Shown piece by piece: positions 5,920 to 7,257 of a DNA stretch of 7,257 nucleotides. The stretch comes from Gammaproteobacteria bacterium (GTDB taxonomy: Bacteria; Pseudomonadota; Gammaproteobacteria; Steroidobacterales; Woeseiaceae): the NCBI GenBank assembly GCA_003645495.1, contig QNFK01000085.1, positions 1-7,257 on the forward strand. Reading direction: 5' to 3'. The position numbers were made by a program, and so were the translations under genes. The notes under the pieces are model-generated. The model saw only the letters and a list, made by a program, of their open reading frames with translations. It was not told where the DNA came from and ran no database searches. How positions within the stretch are numbered: position 1 is the stretch's first letter; every line of letters begins with the position of its first letter.

Positions 5920-5967
5920 AGCCTGCATATTGCTGCAGTCGACCTCACCCGCGCGGATTGATCATCC

Positions 5968-7167
5968 ATGAACAAAGATTTATCGCAGTTACAGCGTTAT
6001 CCATTTGAAAAGCTGGCCGAGTTGAAACAGGGTTTGCAACCGCCCGCCGAGCTCGATCATATCGCGCTGTCGATCGGCGAACCGCGCCATCCGGCGCCCC
6101 ATTTCGTAACTGAAAACCTGATTGCACACCTGCACCAGTTGTCGATCTATCCCAGTACGCGGGGACAACAGGCGTTGCGAGAGGCGATCGCCGACTGGCT
6201 CACGAGCCGCTTCTCGATCCCGCCCGGGCAGATCGATCCTGAAAGCAATGTGCTTCCGGTAAGCGGTACCCGTGAGTCCCTGTTCGCTATAGCGCAATGC
6301 GTGGTCGATCGCAGCGCCGCCAATCCACTGCTGTTGATGCCCAACCCCTTTTACCAGATCTACGAAGGCGCTGCGCTGCTGGCCGGTGCCTCACCGCGTT
6401 ACCTCGACTGCCTGCCGGAAAACGATTTTTTGCCGGACCTCGATGCCGTCCCCGACAGCGAATGGGCCGATTGCCAACTGATCTATATCTGCAACCCGGG
6501 TAACCCCACCGGCGCCGTCATGTCGCGCGCCTATCTGCAAAAGTTGATAGAACTGGCGCATCGATACGATTTCGTTATCGCCAGCGACGAGTGCTATTCG
6601 GAGATTTACTTCGATGAAGACGACCCGCCCGCGGGCCTGCTGGGAACGGCCGCCGAGATGGGTAACGAAAGCTTCAGTCACTGTCTGGCGTTTCACAGCC
6701 TGTCAAAACGATCCAGCCTGCCTGGATTGCGTTCCGGCTTCGTCGCCGGTGATGCCGAACTGCTGCGCAGTTTCCTGCTGTATCGAACCTATCACGGCTG
6801 TGCCATGCCGCCGGCGACGCAAACCGCGAGCACCGCAGCCTGGCGTGACGAAGCCCACGTGATCGAAAACCGAGAGCTCTACCGGCAGAAATTCGAGCAG
6901 GTTTTGCAACTGCTTTCTGATACACTCGCGCCGCGGAAACCACAGGCGGGTTTTTACCTGTGGGCGCAAACGCCGATTTCCGACACCGAGTTTGCACGCC
7001 GACTCTACGCCGAACAAAACGTAACCGTACTGCCAGGCCGATACCTGGCGCGCGATTCCGCGGCGGGTAACCCCGGTCTCAATCGGGTCCGTATGGCGCT
7101 GGTCGCGCCCCTCGACGAGTGTCTCGATGCGGCGCGGCGAATCAATTCATTGATAGCAGTTCTTTAG
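5968..7167 (+). CDS. dapC: N-succinyldiaminopimelate aminotransferase
   Basis: The protein is 399 residues, the usual length for proteobacterial DapC, a fold-type I (class I/II) PLP aminotransferase. It interconverts N-succinyl-2-amino-6-ketopimelate with glutamate and N-succinyl-LL-2,6-diaminopimelate with 2-oxoglutarate, in the succinylase route to meso-DAP and lysine, in the cytoplasm. Visible family residues: the opening 'LQRYPFEKLAELKQG' and 'ALSIGEPRHPAP' typical of DapC, NPGNPTG at 176-182, D207 and Y210 in SDECYSEIYF, the Schiff-base lysine K247 in SLSKRS, and R375 in NRVRMA, expected to hold the substrate carboxylate. An in-frame TGA lies 9 bases before the ATG, so 5968 is the first possible start; the SD is weak (GGA at 5955-5957). 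dapD follows 11 bases downstream, which supports the assignment over other aminotransferases such as ArgD or AspC. Confidence 0.95.
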   Translation: MNKDLSQLQRYPFEKLAELKQGLQPPAELDHIALSIGEPRHPAPHFVTENLIAHLHQLSIYPSTRGQQALREAIADWLTSRFSIPPGQIDPESNVLPVSGTRESLFAIAQCVVDRSAANPLLLMPNPFYQIYEGAALLAGASPRYLDCLPENDFLPDLDAVPDSEWADCQLIYICNPGNPTGAVMSRAYLQKLIELAHRYDFVIASDECYSEIYFDEDDPPAGLLGTAAEMGNESFSHCLAFHSLSKRSSLPGLRSGFVAGDAELLRSFLLYRTYHGCAMPPATQTASTAAWRDEAHVIENRELYRQKFEQVLQLLSDTLAPRKPQAGFYLWAQTPISDTEFARRLYAEQNVTVLPGRYLARDSAAGNPGLNRVRMALVAPLDECLDAARRINSLIAVL

Positions 7168-7178
7168 GAGAAATAAAA

Positions 7179-7257
7179 ATGTCTGAACTTCAGCATATTA
7201 TCGAACAGGCGTTCGAAAATCGCGCTGAAATCAATCCCGGCAACGTCGACGTCGAGA
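7179..7257 (+). CDS. dapD: Tetrahydrodipicolinate N-succinyltransferase, N-terminal part (runs off right edge)
   Basis: Only 26 codons are present. They read MSELQHIIEQAFENRAEINP and on, which closely follows the start of E. coli-type DapD (LQ-x-IIE-x-AFE-x-RAEI-x-P). DapD transfers succinyl from succinyl-CoA to tetrahydrodipicolinate, the step before the DapC reaction. A strong SD TAGGAG (7165-7170) overlaps the dapC stop codon, so the two genes form one operon. The left-handed beta-helix and active site lie beyond the edge. Confidence 0.92.
   Translation, partial: MSELQHIIEQAFENRAEINPGNVDVE

Noticed and set aside
1..7257. Mobile element, CRISPR array or defence system
   Set aside because: I saw no regularly spaced direct repeats, terminal inverted repeats with target duplication, transposase or nuclease motifs in any frame.

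Overview
The window looks like chromosomal DNA from a GC-rich, free-living gammaproteobacterium. It carries a dapC-dapD lysine/diaminopimelate pair, a PlsB-type acyltransferase and a HugZ/HutZ-type heme protein. I see no mobile element, CRISPR array, rRNA or tRNA, and most of the region is ordinary housekeeping or accessory metabolism.

Left part (1-1168): two minus-strand genes for exported proteins overlap by ATGA. One is a small SH3b-domain protein; the other is the N-terminal third of an M48-type metallopeptidase that runs off the left edge. The SH3 gene has a good extended -10 promoter so close to its start codon that the mRNA may be nearly leaderless. A divergent promoter drives the plus-strand genes.

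Middle (1169-4083): a two-gene plus-strand unit, 19 bases apart, encodes an alpha/beta hydrolase with a complete candidate triad and a short membrane-anchored PlsB-like glycerolipid acyltransferase with all four acyltransferase motifs. Together they suggest acyl-lipid turnover or remodelling. A GC-rich hairpin follows, but its T-tract lies on the minus-strand side. It therefore best terminates a minus-strand transcript that would cover a short cysteine-containing open frame of unknown nature.

Region 4084-5110: about 340 bases without a firm gene, then a possible 59-residue membrane peptide gene overlapping (ATGA) a 165-residue conserved-looking protein of unknown function. That gene converges on the next one with a 15-base gap.

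Right part (5111-7257): a minus-strand HugZ/HutZ-like heme-utilisation protein starts at TTG, with its Shine-Dalgarno inside a small hairpin. A 365-base intergenic region follows, holding a second minus-strand terminator that has no recognisable gene before it. Then come dapC (complete) and the start of dapD, tightly spaced. These encode consecutive activities of the succinylase branch of lysine/DAP synthesis, though DapC acts after DapD.

There is no convincing new multi-gene system. The points worth a second look are the two orphan minus-strand terminators, the SD hairpin with an overlapping 8-codon ORF before the heme gene, the possible leaderless promoter, and the hydrolase-acyltransferase pair.
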